The notes beneath the pieces are model-generated. The model was given only the letters and a program-made list of their open reading frames with translations, was not told the origin of the DNA and searched no databases. This document shows, piece after piece, positions 18,137-27,586 of a stretch of 64,000 nt of DNA (positions are counted from its first letter, which is position 1; every line of letters begins with the position of its first letter). Origin of the DNA: UBA4722 sp041690995 (GTDB lineage: Bacteria; Pseudomonadota; Gammaproteobacteria; DSM-16500); the NCBI GenBank assembly GCA_041690995.1, contig JBEPVM010000003.1, forward strand, positions 7,872 through 71,871, written 5' to 3'. Position numbers and translations under genes: made by a program.

Positions 18137-18179
18137 GGCAGGGTAGCGTGGATCAGTTCAAGCATCCACGTTACCTGCC
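18137..18179. terminator. hairpin between convergent fadD and Rpn genes
   Basis: A near-perfect stem of about 16 bp (GGCAGGGTAGCGTGGAT against ATCCACGTTACCTGCC, one bulge and one mismatch) with an 11-base loop begins seven bases after the fadD stop and overlaps the last codons of the convergent gene. No long T-run is seen on either side, so a shared bidirectional terminator is plausible but unproven. Confidence 0.4.
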
Positions 18180-19195
18180 GTTGAGAAAATCCCTTCTAGC
18201 GTTTTTATTTCTGGATGAAGGATTTTTTCGCTCCAATGCAATAGAGTTTCTGTATGCGCATCCTCGATGAGTTGTGCGTAAACAGCAGGCAAATTACCAA
18301 AACGGTGTTCTAAGAGGCGTTTTAATAACGCAGCTTCGCCTTGCTTTATACCTTGTTGCATGCCTTTCTGCATGCCTTGCTCTTTCCATTGCTCTGCTAT
18401 TGCCATGCCTTTCTTGAAACCTTCTTGTTCCCACTGGTGCGCGATTGTCATAATTTCACCTTGTAATTCATAAGATAAATAATGTTCTGCCTCTTGTACT
18501 AATAAATCTTTATCACCTTTTGAGCTACGATCAACGAGGTATTTTAACACAATCCGACATAAAAAATAACCTGATGTTGCGTGCAACTCTACCTCATGTA
18601 TCCAGGGCATGAGTCTTTTTAAAAGCAATTCAAAATCAGCTGTTTTTCGATGTTTGAGTACAAAAGCTACTAAGCCTGATAATGTATGTTGGCGTAATTC
18701 ATCATCACTTGTACGTTGGACGTCAATCAATTGGTATGGCTTGAGTAATAGCTTTTTTGCTAAATGCGCAGCATCTCCAAATAAAGGAAAAATATCCAGA
18801 GGGGAATCCCAAGGTTCATCGCCTGTATAAATCACCAGCGGATATATCAAAGGCAGGGGATCTTTAGGATGTTGCTTGCGGTGTGTTTCCATAATACGCA
18901 CAGTATAAATTAGCAAACGAAAAGCCAGGAACGGATCAACGGTTGTTTGTTGTTCGCATAATAAATATAAATAAGCTCTAAGATTCCCCATTTTGGCGGA
19001 GTACACTAAATCAGCTTCTGTTGTTTTATACGCATCATCAATAAAAGTTTTATTTTCTGATTTCAAAGTATTCATATCCATTTTTTCTAAAATGTGTGCG
19101 GGCAAGTTTGCTGCAAAAAATTCTTTGGCGATAACTAAATCAGTCATGGACAGTTTAAATAACTTATCATGAGGTTGATGAATGCTGAATGTCAT
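18158..19195 (-). CDS. Rpn-family recombination-promoting nuclease / putative transposase
   Basis: It resembles the YhgA/Rpn family (PD-(D/E)XK fold, PF04754 type). The N-terminus MTFSIHQPHDKLFKLSMTD is the family signature; the nuclease core shows ADLVYSAK followed by AYLYLLCEQQTTVDPFLAFRL, giving acidic-Glu-Gln active-site residues. A C-terminal coiled region carries short repeats (EQWKEQGMQKGMQQGIKQGE) as in other members. E. coli Rpn proteins are DNA endonucleases that raise RecA-independent recombination. At 345 residues it is full length and looks intact. It marks the start of the accessory region. Confidence 0.88.
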   Translation of the reverse strand: MTFSIHQPHDKLFKLSMTDLVIAKEFFAANLPAHILEKMDMNTLKSENKTFIDDAYKTTEADLVYSAKMGNLRAYLYLLCEQQTTVDPFLAFRLLIYTVRIMETHRKQHPKDPLPLIYPLVIYTGDEPWDSPLDIFPLFGDAAHLAKKLLLKPYQLIDVQRTSDDELRQHTLSGLVAFVLKHRKTADFELLLKRLMPWIHEVELHATSGYFLCRIVLKYLVDRSSKGDKDLLVQEAEHYLSYELQGEIMTIAHQWEQEGFKKGMAIAEQWKEQGMQKGMQQGIKQGEAALLKRLLEHRFGNLPAVYAQLIEDAHTETLLHWSEKILHPEIKTLEGIFSTAGNVDA

Positions 19196-19415
19196 TTGAT
19201 CCTTTCCAAAATAAGATTTATTTTAAATTTGCTATCCAGGGATCATTAAAATCCATAATTGGATTACGAGTGGCGTTAGTATCGGGGCAGGGGGAACGGT
19301 AGAAAATTATATATAGCGGATGTTTCTGAAGAGGAATCAATAATAATATTGTTACATTGAAAAAACCAGCGATTTTTTAGAAGAGATGGAGAGGATAGGT
19401 GAGAGGCGTTTTTTG

Positions 19416-20183
19416 TTAACTACCACCTAACCGATAGCCAGGCCCGCTGAAAGGTATAAATCCAGAGGGGGCATTATTAGCAGGTAAACCACTATTCTCA
19501 TTATTATGAGCAGCACCACGAACTTCATAGACTTGACCACGACTTGCAGCACCACCGTGAGGATCATCTTGACGTATATCAGGTATACCCATTATCCTTG
19601 GTGGTGGCTGGCGGTGTTGAGAACCAGCCGCAGCGACAGGAGCAATAGAGGCAGCAGTAGCAGGTGCATTAATCATCGAGCAGCAATCCAAATAAATGCT
19701 CGCTACGATTGCGCCTGCGATAAGTAGAAAACCTCCTGCTGGGTTTCCGAAAGCAAAAGCGACCCACGCGAAGCAATAGCATGCTTGTTTTAATACATCT
19801 AATATAAGGTTTCTTCTTTTATTTGGATTAGCTGATGTCCATTGTGAATATGCAGTATGAATAGCAGCTATCATTTTAATGCCATCGCTGATTGCCAAGC
19901 CGACAAGGAGTATAGAGCTACTTGCTGAGCCGAAAGCTACGGCTTTATAACAATAAACACTTTCTGCAGAGAATAATGCTATACAGGATAAGAGCCTTGA
20001 GCGATCTTTTGTGGTGCAATAATTTTTTAAATCGTTGACAGCAATGCCAAGGGAAATCAAAGGCAACAAGGGAAAAATGACCTGCTGTGTTGATGAGACA
20101 GGAGGTATTACGTTTGCAAGATCAAGATGAGTATTTGCTAAATACCGTGAATTCGTTACGCTATTTAAAAATCCATGAAACAT
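19416..20183 (-). CDS. small membrane protein, GNPxG paralogous family (copy A)
   Basis: I do not recognise a known family. This 255-residue protein has about four hydrophobic segments (residues 30-55, 62-85, 88-110, 130-165) and a long polar Gly/Asn/Pro-rich tail ending YRLGGS. It shares with three other proteins in this window an ordered pattern: a G-x-A-x-x-x-G-x-x motif before a Trp-ending helix, then WVAFAFGNPAGGFLLIAGA, the counterpart of GWxxxAxGNPLG in the others. The next gene upstream (copy B, same strand) has the same layout and a YRLGS tail, so the two are tandem duplicates. Possible host-interaction or secreted membrane protein; no function is assigned. Confidence 0.75.
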   Translation of the reverse strand: MFHGFLNSVTNSRYLANTHLDLANVIPPVSSTQQVIFPLLPLISLGIAVNDLKNYCTTKDRSRLLSCIALFSAESVYCYKAVAFGSASSSILLVGLAISDGIKMIAAIHTAYSQWTSANPNKRRNLILDVLKQACYCFAWVAFAFGNPAGGFLLIAGAIVASIYLDCCSMINAPATAASIAPVAAAGSQHRQPPPRIMGIPDIRQDDPHGGAASRGQVYEVRGAAHNNENSGLPANNAPSGFIPFSGPGYRLGGS

Positions 20184-20226
20184 AATTTTTTACCTCTATT
20201 ATTAGGAGGAGTCGAAAATGGCCTAA

Positions 20227-20322
20227 TTATATGCAATGTAAAGTCTGTTTGTCAATCGACTGTTCAAACAGATAATCTACCCTCCGATTACTTAATTGCT
20301 TTTGTAATCTATTTTGAATTTG
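20227..20322 (-). pseudogene. fossil of the 3' end of the neighbouring oxidoreductase gene
   Basis: On the minus strand these bases read, after an in-frame stop, QNRLQKQLSNRRVDY then LFEQSIDKQTLHCI and a stop. The intact oxidoreductase (21134-24649) ends QNRLQEQLSSLWVDY then MLEQKFDKYAVRHI and stop. The match is residue for residue in register and continues weakly upstream in the DNA to about 20355. The fossil lies before copy A exactly as the real 3' end lies before copy B, so a unit of oxidoreductase-end plus membrane gene was duplicated in tandem. Confidence 0.8.
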
Positions 20323-20368
20323 CTATTTATTGAGACTATAAAATCAATGACTGCATAATTCTTCCTTC

Positions 20369-21073
20369 TTAGGGGTAGTTGCTACCTAACCGATACGGAG
20401 TTCCAGTGAATTCCTTAGTAGCATTAGCAGCTGGTTCTGATGCAGGGATGTTGGCTCTATTATTAGCGAACAGGCTTGCATCATGACGAGAAATTAATAA
20501 ACATCCTCCAAGAAGCTGGCTAAATGATAAAGACATTGCAAGAAGTAGAAATATTGCATTTATTAGAGGGTTCCCAGCTGCGAGAGAAACCCAACCACAA
20601 AAAAGGAGTGTGTTGGTAACTGCATTACATACAAGAGTCATTTTTTTGGGGTAACTCGCAGTTTCCCATTTTGAAAACAGTTCCCGAAGCGCAATTAGAC
20701 AATCAACTCCACTGTTTATCGCTAAACCGATCCCGACAAGAGAAGTGGCAGTAGTGAAGGTGAGTAGTTGTTGTGGAGGGTAAAGAGAGAGGCCAGTTGT
20801 AGCAAGGGATATCAGATTTGATAGAATTTTAACAGGGTTTTCTTTTTTTTGGTAGTAGTGTGTTAAGTCAACGGCACTGTGAATGAGAGAATAGATGGAT
20901 GGATTAATGAATGCTGCGGAGATTGCGTTTAATGTATTATATGCTCCAGAATCTCTAAGCTCTTCAAAGTCTTTTAACAACTGGAACGATGATGATACAG
21001 CTAAAGCTAAAGCTAGCAATTCTGGGTCATCTAATACTGCTTCGTATTGATTACCATTATTATTGTGCTGCAT
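20369..21073 (-). CDS. small membrane protein, GNPxG paralogous family (copy B)
   Basis: A 234-residue unrecognised protein with three to four hydrophobic segments. The shared pattern is visible: LVGIGLAINSGVDCLIALRELFSKW, a short polar stretch, then FCGWVSLAAGNPLINAIFLL, and a polar tail ending GTPYRLGSNYP, close to the tail of copy A. It follows the oxidoreductase gene by 60 bases on the same strand, and its start has GGAGATTGAGC before the ATG. Its intact neighbours and the fossil at 20227 show it is the parental or sister copy of the downstream gene. No enzyme motif is visible. Confidence 0.75.
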   Translation of the reverse strand: MQHNNNGNQYEAVLDDPELLALALAVSSSFQLLKDFEELRDSGAYNTLNAISAAFINPSIYSLIHSAVDLTHYYQKKENPVKILSNLISLATTGLSLYPPQQLLTFTTATSLVGIGLAINSGVDCLIALRELFSKWETASYPKKMTLVCNAVTNTLLFCGWVSLAAGNPLINAIFLLLAMSLSFSQLLGGCLLISRHDASLFANNRANIPASEPAANATKEFTGTPYRLGSNYP

Positions 21074-21133
21074 TGCTCAATCTCCTGTTGTTAGAGGTGC
21101 ATAAAACACTCGTTAAAAAAATTTATGCATGGA

Positions 21134-24100
21134 TTATATATGCCGCACAGCATATTTGTCAAATTTCTGTTCAAGCATATAATCCACCCACAATGAGCTT
21201 AATTGCTCTTGCAATCTATTTTGAACTTGTCGCTCATTAATATTATCAATATCAATCAGTTCGAGGGGTTGTTCTGGCCAGGAACAGGCGAAGACGGCTT
21301 TGGTGCGTTGGCCTGTTTCTGGGTCAATCTGCCATTGTAAACACTGCGCACAGACGCCTTTTAACATGCATTGCATGGTGCTATAAACAGAACCTAAAAT
21401 GCGTGGATTTTTAACTTGTAGAAATTCTTTTAAAGATGTCTGGCGGGCGAGTTGGAAGCGTTGTAATAACGCTGAATCTCCCATGACATAAATACGATCC
21501 ACATCAATCAATGGAATTTTTTTAGTTTGTGCACAACGAATTAAAATATCCAAAGCATCGCCTTCGGTTGAAAAATCTTGAGGTCGGGTGGCTGGAATGA
21601 GTTCGCCATTCTGTGTCAACCAAATAATGATGTCAGCCGCATTTTCTAACTCTTCTTGGCAATACACTTCTTCTTTTGTTTTAAAATTCCCAAGATAAAT
21701 AACGGTATTGCCTGCGTGACGTAACGCTGTTCCATAACTTCGCAGCATGGCAAGACTCAGTTGATTACCCATGATTAAAACAGTTTCGTGTTGATGAGAA
21801 ATTTTTGCACGTGTGCCTGTTGGACCCATCAGTGAGACAGGATCACCTACGCGAAATGTCGCGCAGAGTTTAGAACTGGCACCTGTTTCGATAATCATAA
21901 ATTTTAAAGAGCCTGTTTCTTGATTCACGTCAAATGCCATAAGGGCGAGTGGTTCAATTTGCAGTGAAGTATTTTCAACGATTGGGGCATACGTGGCATA
22001 ATTTTGTAAACGATAAAATTGTCCTGGTTGAAAATTTAAAGTAGCAAGTGGTGCTTGAACAGTCAGTTCAATGATATTCTTCGTGCAGCGTTCGATGTGT
22101 ATGATTTTTGCGTTAAATAATTCTGTCATATTTTTAGAGAAGGTAGCATATTCTTTTTTATTTTTACTAGGATGGAATTTTGGTTCTAATAAGGCAACAA
22201 TTTTAGGATACGTACGCATGCCTGACGCAATTGCCTTAACAACGCTGCCATGAAAAACGGGATGCGTATCGCCCACTAAACTGACGCGATGGTCTGATTT
22301 TTGGTAAGAGGTGAACGGACCAAAATCAGGTTCCTTGACATGTTTAATGCCATGTGCGACAGTTAAATCATCCTGAATAGCTTCATAATGTTGGTACTGT
22401 AATCCTAAACGTGTAAAAGTACCGCGATGTTCAAATTCATAAGCGATATTGGGTTGTGTGCCTGTCGCGACAAAAATAGCGCGCGCGGGAATGCGAGTTT
22501 CTGTCTGCGTAGCCTCCCACGTTTCTTTGTCTTTTCGTAAACGTTTATGGCAAATGAGTGTTTCAACATGACCATGTTGATTAAGGTCAACAAATGCAGG
22601 TTCGAGTGCTTCTAAATAAAAAACGCCTTCTTCGAGTGCTTTTGTGAGTTCTTCATGATTATGAATATAAGCAGGGGAGTCTTGCATGGAACGGCGATAC
22701 ACAATCGTCACGCCGCCCCATTGATGAATGAGTTTGATGAAATCAGGTTGTTCATTGCTGGCTTCAGCACGTGCACGTTCATGACGTACGGCTTTGCCAT
22801 GTGTCATAAATTCTTCTAAGATTTCGAGTGAGGGTATATCAAGTTTTTGTACTATATATTCTTCGCTGTGGACGTTTACAAGTGTTTCATATCGAAATAA
22901 TATTTTTTCGACTTGAGTAATGTAATAGGCTTGCACTTCAGTCGCTGTATCAACGCCTGTTAAACCACCGCCAATAATCACGGCGGGTAAGCGCACTTGT
23001 AAATTCGTGAGGCTTGTTTTTTTGGCAGCATTGCCCAGTTGCAACGCCATTAAAAAATCATTGGCTTGACGCATGCCAGGCGCGAGGCTCCCTGGAATAG
23101 AGAGTGCTTTCGGTAAGCCTGCGCCCACAGCAATAACAAAATGATCAAAGCCCATGCGCCATCCATCATCTACTGTGATTGTGCCACCAAAACGCGTGCT
23201 GCCAAAGACTTGAAAATAAGGTTTGCGTAATAAGCTAAGGTAAATTAATTTCAGAAAATTTTTATCCCAGCGCACTGTAATACCATATTCTGCAACACCG
23301 CCAAACCCTGCCATCAGTCGTTCATCTAATGCTTCATATAAATCACTCCATTGATACACAGGATTTTTTATTATTGCGTGGTCTAAAGGCTCGATTTTTA
23401 AGCCATCAAAACCCACAACTGCAAAACCTTCCAGTAAAAGATGGTGAGCGAGTGTAAAACCGGCAGGACCCATGCCTGCGATCATGATTTTTAATCCATT
23501 GTAGGGTTTCATGACCCATTGTGATTGACGCAATGGATTCCAGCGTGTGAGTAAATCATAAATTTCAACACCCCACGGTAAATGCAGCACATCTGTTAAA
23601 ATGCGTGTTTCTGCTTGAGGGATATTCACGGGTTCTTGTTTTTGATAAATACACGCTTTCATACAATCATTACATATCCGATGGCCTGTCGCAGGACACA
23701 TGGGGTTATCTACCATGACCATAGCTAACGCAGCCAGTGTGTATCCATCACGTTTTAAGAAATGCATTTCAGAAATTTTCTCTTCTAAAGGGCAACCTGT
23801 CATAATAGTCTCTAAAGGATTTTTTTTGAATCCTTGAGTAGGATCGCCTTTTTTAATAGGAAAACCCTTGGAACAAAAATCACCGTCATGATCATGACAG
23901 TAAATACAATAATTCACTTCATCTTGTGCTTGGCGTGCCGTCATGCGGGGATCAGTGAGTTTAAATCCATCGCGCTGCCGTAATTTTGAATCAGGTGCGG
24001 CTGAACGTTCAAGTTTGTCATGGGTGACAGGGACATGAGCGACTAAATGGCTATAATCGAGACGTTCAGGAATACGAAAACTTGTCCAATGCTGAACGAT

Positions 24101-24649
24101 TTTTTGGGCGAGGGGAGTGATTAAGCCATGGATACACCATTGCGTGAGTTTATCTATTTCATTTGAAAATTGTTCGGGTTGCGTGATGTATTGATTCGCG
24201 AGCAAACTAATAGCCAATTCTAAATCGTTTGTTTGAAGAGGTGATGCTTTTAATTGGTTATTTAACCAATCATTGAGTATGGAAAAATCCAGTAAATTTT
24301 CAGTATGAAGTAATTGTTTCTTTGCTCGCCTCAGGACAAAAAATTGTTTAAACGCAGAGACAGGATTATGTGACAGGGTTTGTGCTTGAGCAATAGCAGC
24401 CGCTTCTTCAATCTGAAATAACTCAGTTAAAAAACTTTCTAAAACAATAGCGCTAGCGATCAGTAACTCGCTGATAGCCTGGGGGGTAAAGGTAGCTGTT
24501 GCATGTCTATAAGCGAGTAATTCAGTATAAATAGCCGCGTTGGTTTTTTGTAAATACGCTAAAAATTTTTGATCAAGACATTGCAACCCTTCTGATTGGA
24601 ATAATTCCTCAAAATGGAAGCCAGTTAATTCGAGCGTTGGTTGGGTCAT
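21134..24649 (-). CDS. multidomain FAD/NAD(P)H iron-sulfur oxidoreductase (GltD-like plus FNR/PyrK-like)
   Basis: An 1171-residue fusion. Residues 1-230: helical region without known motif. About 245-335: cysteine clusters (YCIYCHDHDGDFC, GCPLEE, CNDCMKAC) as in the iron-sulfur N-domain of GltD/DPD-type proteins. About 385-810: two-dinucleotide-fold oxidoreductase with IMIAGMGPAGFTLA (FAD), VIIGGGLTGVDTATE (NAD(P)H) and a C-terminal VGDTHPVFHGSVVKAIASG. About 840-1090: ferredoxin-reductase-like domain (FQPGQFYRLQNY, SLMGPTGTRA). The end holds a PyrK-like 2Fe-2S motif, MQCMLKGVCAQC. It may split or transfer electrons between NAD(P)H and an iron-sulfur partner; the substrate is unknown. An upstream TTG start would add a hydrophobic leader but has no ribosome site. 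Confidence 0.85.
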   Translation of the reverse strand: MTQPTLELTGFHFEELFQSEGLQCLDQKFLAYLQKTNAAIYTELLAYRHATATFTPQAISELLIASAIVLESFLTELFQIEEAAAIAQAQTLSHNPVSAFKQFFVLRRAKKQLLHTENLLDFSILNDWLNNQLKASPLQTNDLELAISLLANQYITQPEQFSNEIDKLTQWCIHGLITPLAQKIVQHWTSFRIPERLDYSHLVAHVPVTHDKLERSAAPDSKLRQRDGFKLTDPRMTARQAQDEVNYCIYCHDHDGDFCSKGFPIKKGDPTQGFKKNPLETIMTGCPLEEKISEMHFLKRDGYTLAALAMVMVDNPMCPATGHRICNDCMKACIYQKQEPVNIPQAETRILTDVLHLPWGVEIYDLLTRWNPLRQSQWVMKPYNGLKIMIAGMGPAGFTLAHHLLLEGFAVVGFDGLKIEPLDHAIIKNPVYQWSDLYEALDERLMAGFGGVAEYGITVRWDKNFLKLIYLSLLRKPYFQVFGSTRFGGTITVDDGWRMGFDHFVIAVGAGLPKALSIPGSLAPGMRQANDFLMALQLGNAAKKTSLTNLQVRLPAVIIGGGLTGVDTATEVQAYYITQVEKILFRYETLVNVHSEEYIVQKLDIPSLEILEEFMTHGKAVRHERARAEASNEQPDFIKLIHQWGGVTIVYRRSMQDSPAYIHNHEELTKALEEGVFYLEALEPAFVDLNQHGHVETLICHKRLRKDKETWEATQTETRIPARAIFVATGTQPNIAYEFEHRGTFTRLGLQYQHYEAIQDDLTVAHGIKHVKEPDFGPFTSYQKSDHRVSLVGDTHPVFHGSVVKAIASGMRTYPKIVALLEPKFHPSKNKKEYATFSKNMTELFNAKIIHIERCTKNIIELTVQAPLATLNFQPGQFYRLQNYATYAPIVENTSLQIEPLALMAFDVNQETGSLKFMIIETGASSKLCATFRVGDPVSLMGPTGTRAKISHQHETVLIMGNQLSLAMLRSYGTALRHAGNTVIYLGNFKTKEEVYCQEELENAADIIIWLTQNGELIPATRPQDFSTEGDALDILIRCAQTKKIPLIDVDRIYVMGDSALLQRFQLARQTSLKEFLQVKNPRILGSVYSTMQCMLKGVCAQCLQWQIDPETGQRTKAVFACSWPEQPLELIDIDNINERQVQNRLQEQLSSLWVDYMLEQKFDKYAVRHI

Positions 24650-24821
24650 ATAAAAACTATAAAAAGTGCTAAAAAATATAAACAGAATTATAAAGCATTT
24701 CAAGACAGGAGGCTAGTTTGTTGAATTTTATTGGATTTTATGCGACTTAAAAAAATAGGTTGTGAATAACTCTATTATTTGCTAGGATTGTAAAAATTTT
24801 AACCATGCTGGAAAAAATATT

Positions 24822-26005
24822 ATGCACGGCCATCATATTTTTAACACGCCTGAACATGAAAGGAATGGGTTAAAGTATACATCTTTTCCACTACAATCTA
24901 CTATGCCTCAGCGGTGTTGGGATATCGTTTGCGAATTAAAACGTTCTGATAAGAAGAAGGATTATCAGTATACTCAGAGCAATGCAGGCAGCGCGATATT
25001 AGCAGAACAGTTAAAGCAGTTCTTACATCCGGACAATCCTAATAATTTGAAACAGCAGCTACAAGGGGAACAAATTACTTTTCCTGAAATTTCCCCGCAG
25101 GCACAACAAAACGTTCCAAAAAAACGTTCTCTTACTGTTAGAGTTGCTGATATTATAGCTTGGCAGCAAGACGTGCAAGTTTGGTATGCCCCTAAACGTG
25201 TTACTCCTAAACAGGTGCTTGATATACAGCGCTGTAAGGCAGGAACCGCGTTACAAAATAAAGACCCATCTTATAGATGTCAATTAGAACGTCTCTCTTC
25301 TTATGTGGTTGTCCGAGGTGAAACACGGCAGATTTATGCCATGGCAGATCAACCCCAATTACTTGATAAACCTAGAAAACGCATTACCTACTACGCAACT
25401 TTTCCGAAGTTACAATATACAAATGAGCAAGAAACTAGTTTTCAGTATTTTACTTCAGGAAAAGATAAAAAAGGTAAGCATTCTAAGCAAGCACGTGATT
25501 TGGATCAAACAAAAATAAAAGAATTGAAAAAAATGTTTAAAGATGTACTGCGCTTACAAATTCAGGTGGCAGCCTATAACCAAGAAGGGTTAGATATTGT
25601 AACGCCCAACGCATTTTTTTATGGGTTAACAGAAGACTCTTGTAAACAAGCAAAACAATTATTTTATCAAGCTGTTGTTGAAATGGCTTCTGAACAAACT
25701 TATGCAGGATTTCAAGGGTTGTTCATACACATTGATTATCATGACCAAGTCAGCGTAGATGAAATCCATGGGATATTTCAAGGCGCTAATCTTTTAATAC
25801 CTGTTGTACTTGGAACAGGCGATGCAGCAGCACCGCAATTAGCTGCGCAGGGGCTATAGGGGTTACTCTGTTCGGCGCAGGTGTAGGTGGTCATTTTTCT
25901 GCTTCTCCTAAATTTTCTATGGCTGCGAAGATAAGGACATACGGAAAAACTATTGAAGATAATAGGACGCACATTGAAGGTGCTGCACGCTTGCTCTACA
26001 AATAA
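24822..26005 (+). pseudogene. unrecognised protein, frameshifted near its C-terminus
   Basis: The frame from ATG 24822 gives 345 residues and stops at 25857-25859 in LAAQGL. The next frame continues without a stop to 26005, reading AIGVTLFGAGVGGHFSASPK then FSMAAKIRTYGK and ending EGAARLLYK. One extra G in the GGGG run at 25850-25853 joins them into a protein of about 393 residues. No family is recognised: the body is polar, Lys/Gln-rich and likely soluble, and the restored tail is Gly-rich with one hydrophobic patch. A GGAAA site precedes the start. Either a recent pseudogene or a one-base sequence error. Confidence 0.6.
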
Positions 26006-26098
26006 AAAATAAATAATAGTTTTTTATGACTAGATATATGGTAAATTCATACGATTTATTCTATCCCACTTAATCCCTAGAAAATTAGAAAAATACTT

Positions 26099-27496
26099 AT
26101 GCAACAAGATCAAGCCTTTAGTTTATTAAAAATGGGGAAAAATATTTTCCTGACCGGAGCTGCTGGCTCAGGTAAAACGTATTTGCTCAATCAATATATT
26201 CGTTATCTGAAAGAAAATCATGTCGAAGTGGCCGTGACTGCATCCACAGGCATTGCGGCTACGCATTTGCAAGGTACAACGATACACTCGTGGTCGGGTA
26301 TCGGTGTTAAAGAGAGTCTTACTAAAAAAGATTTGGAAAAATTGCTTCTTACAGATCGTATCAAGCGTAATTACAAAAAAACGAAAGTCCTTATTATTGA
26401 TGAAATATCCATGTTGCATAAATATCAACTGGACATGGTGGATTCTATTGCGCGTTATATTCTTGGCTGTGCTGAACCTTTTGGTGGTATTCAAGTGGTT
26501 TTATGCGGTGATTTTTTTCAGTTACCGCCTATTTCTTCGGGTTTTATGAAAGGAGAAAAGCAATTTGCTTTTGAAGCGGCTGCTTGGAAAGAGGGGAATT
26601 TTCATCTGTGTTATTTGCATGAACAACATCGCCAGGGGGATGATCCATTACTCACTATTTTAAATGATATACGCAGTGGAACGGCAGGTGAGCATACCAA
26701 AGTGCCTTTACGTACGCGTTATAAAAAAGAGCCAGAAGGTGCGACCAAAGCCACTAAATTATATGCACGCAATGTGAATGTGGATGTGATTAATGAAAAT
26801 GAATTAGCTAATATTCATACGACAGAAAAAATATTTACGATGGTAGCAAGAGGGCCTAATGCTTTAGTCGTGGGATTGAAAAAAAGTTGCCTTGCGCCAG
26901 AACACTTAAAGTTAAAAATAGGCGCTGAAGGGATGTTTATTAAAAACGATACTTCAGGTAGATATGTGAATGGCACGCGTTGTATTGTGGTGGGTTTTGA
27001 TAAAAGTGAAGAAAGTTGGCCTGTTGTTAAAACGTATGATAATAAGATTATAGTTGCTTATCCGGAAGAATGGAAATACGAAGATAATGGTGCCGTGCAT
27101 GCGATGCTGACGCAAGTGCCTCTTCGGCTTGCATGGGCGATTACGATTCATAAAAGCCAGGGCATGACATTGGATGCTGCAGAAATAGATTTAGGCGATG
27201 CTTTTGAGCCAGGCATGGGTTATGTTGCCTTATCACGCGTACGCAGTTTATCGGGCTTGAAACTCATGAACTTGAATGAAATGGCATTAAAAGTATGCCC
27301 TAAAATTCTGGAACATGATGAGGTTTTTAAGAATAACTCAGAGGCGACTGTTCACTATTTACAGGGCTTATCAGAAGATGAAAAAGAACGTTGCCATAAA
27401 AAAATCTTGATGGAGCGGTTTGGGGGTAGTGTAACTAAGGCAACGAACAAAAAGAGACACCGTACAAGAAATAAAAAAAGTAAAATATCTGCCTAA
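26099..27496 (+). CDS. PIF1-like superfamily 1 DNA helicase
   Basis: An ATP-dependent 5'-3' helicase of the PIF1/RecD group. The motifs are intact: Walker A NIFLTGAAGSGKTYLLN (about residues 15-30), the PIF1 motif TASTGIAATHLQGTTIHSW, Walker B VLIIDEISML, motif III VVLCGDFFQLPPI, and C-terminal ITIHKSQGMTLDAAEIDL with YVALSRVRSLSGLKLMN. 465 residues, with a basic tail (KKRHRTRNKKSK). It probably acts in replication or recombination. Bacterial PIF1 homologues are often horizontally spread; here it adjoins a HipB-like gene and broken genes. Confidence 0.9.
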   Translation: MQQDQAFSLLKMGKNIFLTGAAGSGKTYLLNQYIRYLKENHVEVAVTASTGIAATHLQGTTIHSWSGIGVKESLTKKDLEKLLLTDRIKRNYKKTKVLIIDEISMLHKYQLDMVDSIARYILGCAEPFGGIQVVLCGDFFQLPPISSGFMKGEKQFAFEAAAWKEGNFHLCYLHEQHRQGDDPLLTILNDIRSGTAGEHTKVPLRTRYKKEPEGATKATKLYARNVNVDVINENELANIHTTEKIFTMVARGPNALVVGLKKSCLAPEHLKLKIGAEGMFIKNDTSGRYVNGTRCIVVGFDKSEESWPVVKTYDNKIIVAYPEEWKYEDNGAVHAMLTQVPLRLAWAITIHKSQGMTLDAAEIDLGDAFEPGMGYVALSRVRSLSGLKLMNLNEMALKVCPKILEHDEVFKNNSEATVHYLQGLSEDEKERCHKKILMERFGGSVTKATNKKRHRTRNKKSKISA

Positions 27497-27498
27497 GA

Positions 27499-27518
27499 AT
27501 ATTACCGATCGGTAATAT
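27499..27518. promoter_or_regulatory. perfect 20-bp palindrome, operator 1 of the HipB-like gene
   Basis: ATATTACCGATCGGTAATAT is a perfect palindrome directly after the helicase stop codon and about 70 bases before the HipB-like start. Its centre is exactly 50 bases from that of the second site (27548-27569). HipB-type antitoxins bind such palindromes to repress their own promoter, so this is likely an autoregulatory operator. Confidence 0.65.
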
Positions 27519-27547
27519 ATTATTTGATTATTCATAATAAATACTCT

Positions 27548-27569
27548 AATATTACTGAACGGGAATATT
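27548..27569. promoter_or_regulatory. imperfect palindrome, operator 2 of the HipB-like gene
   Basis: AATATTAC...GGGAATATT forms an imperfect inverted repeat with the same AATATT-AC half-site as operator 1, 18 bases before the GTG start. The paired spacing suggests cooperative binding of two repressor dimers. Confidence 0.55.
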
Positions 27570-27586
27570 TTTTTGAGGTATTTGCT

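Noticed and set aside
24650..24703. TTG start of the oxidoreductase giving a hydrophobic leader
   Set aside because: No ribosome site is present for it; the leader is translated AT-rich spacer and the protein shows cytosolic redox domains.
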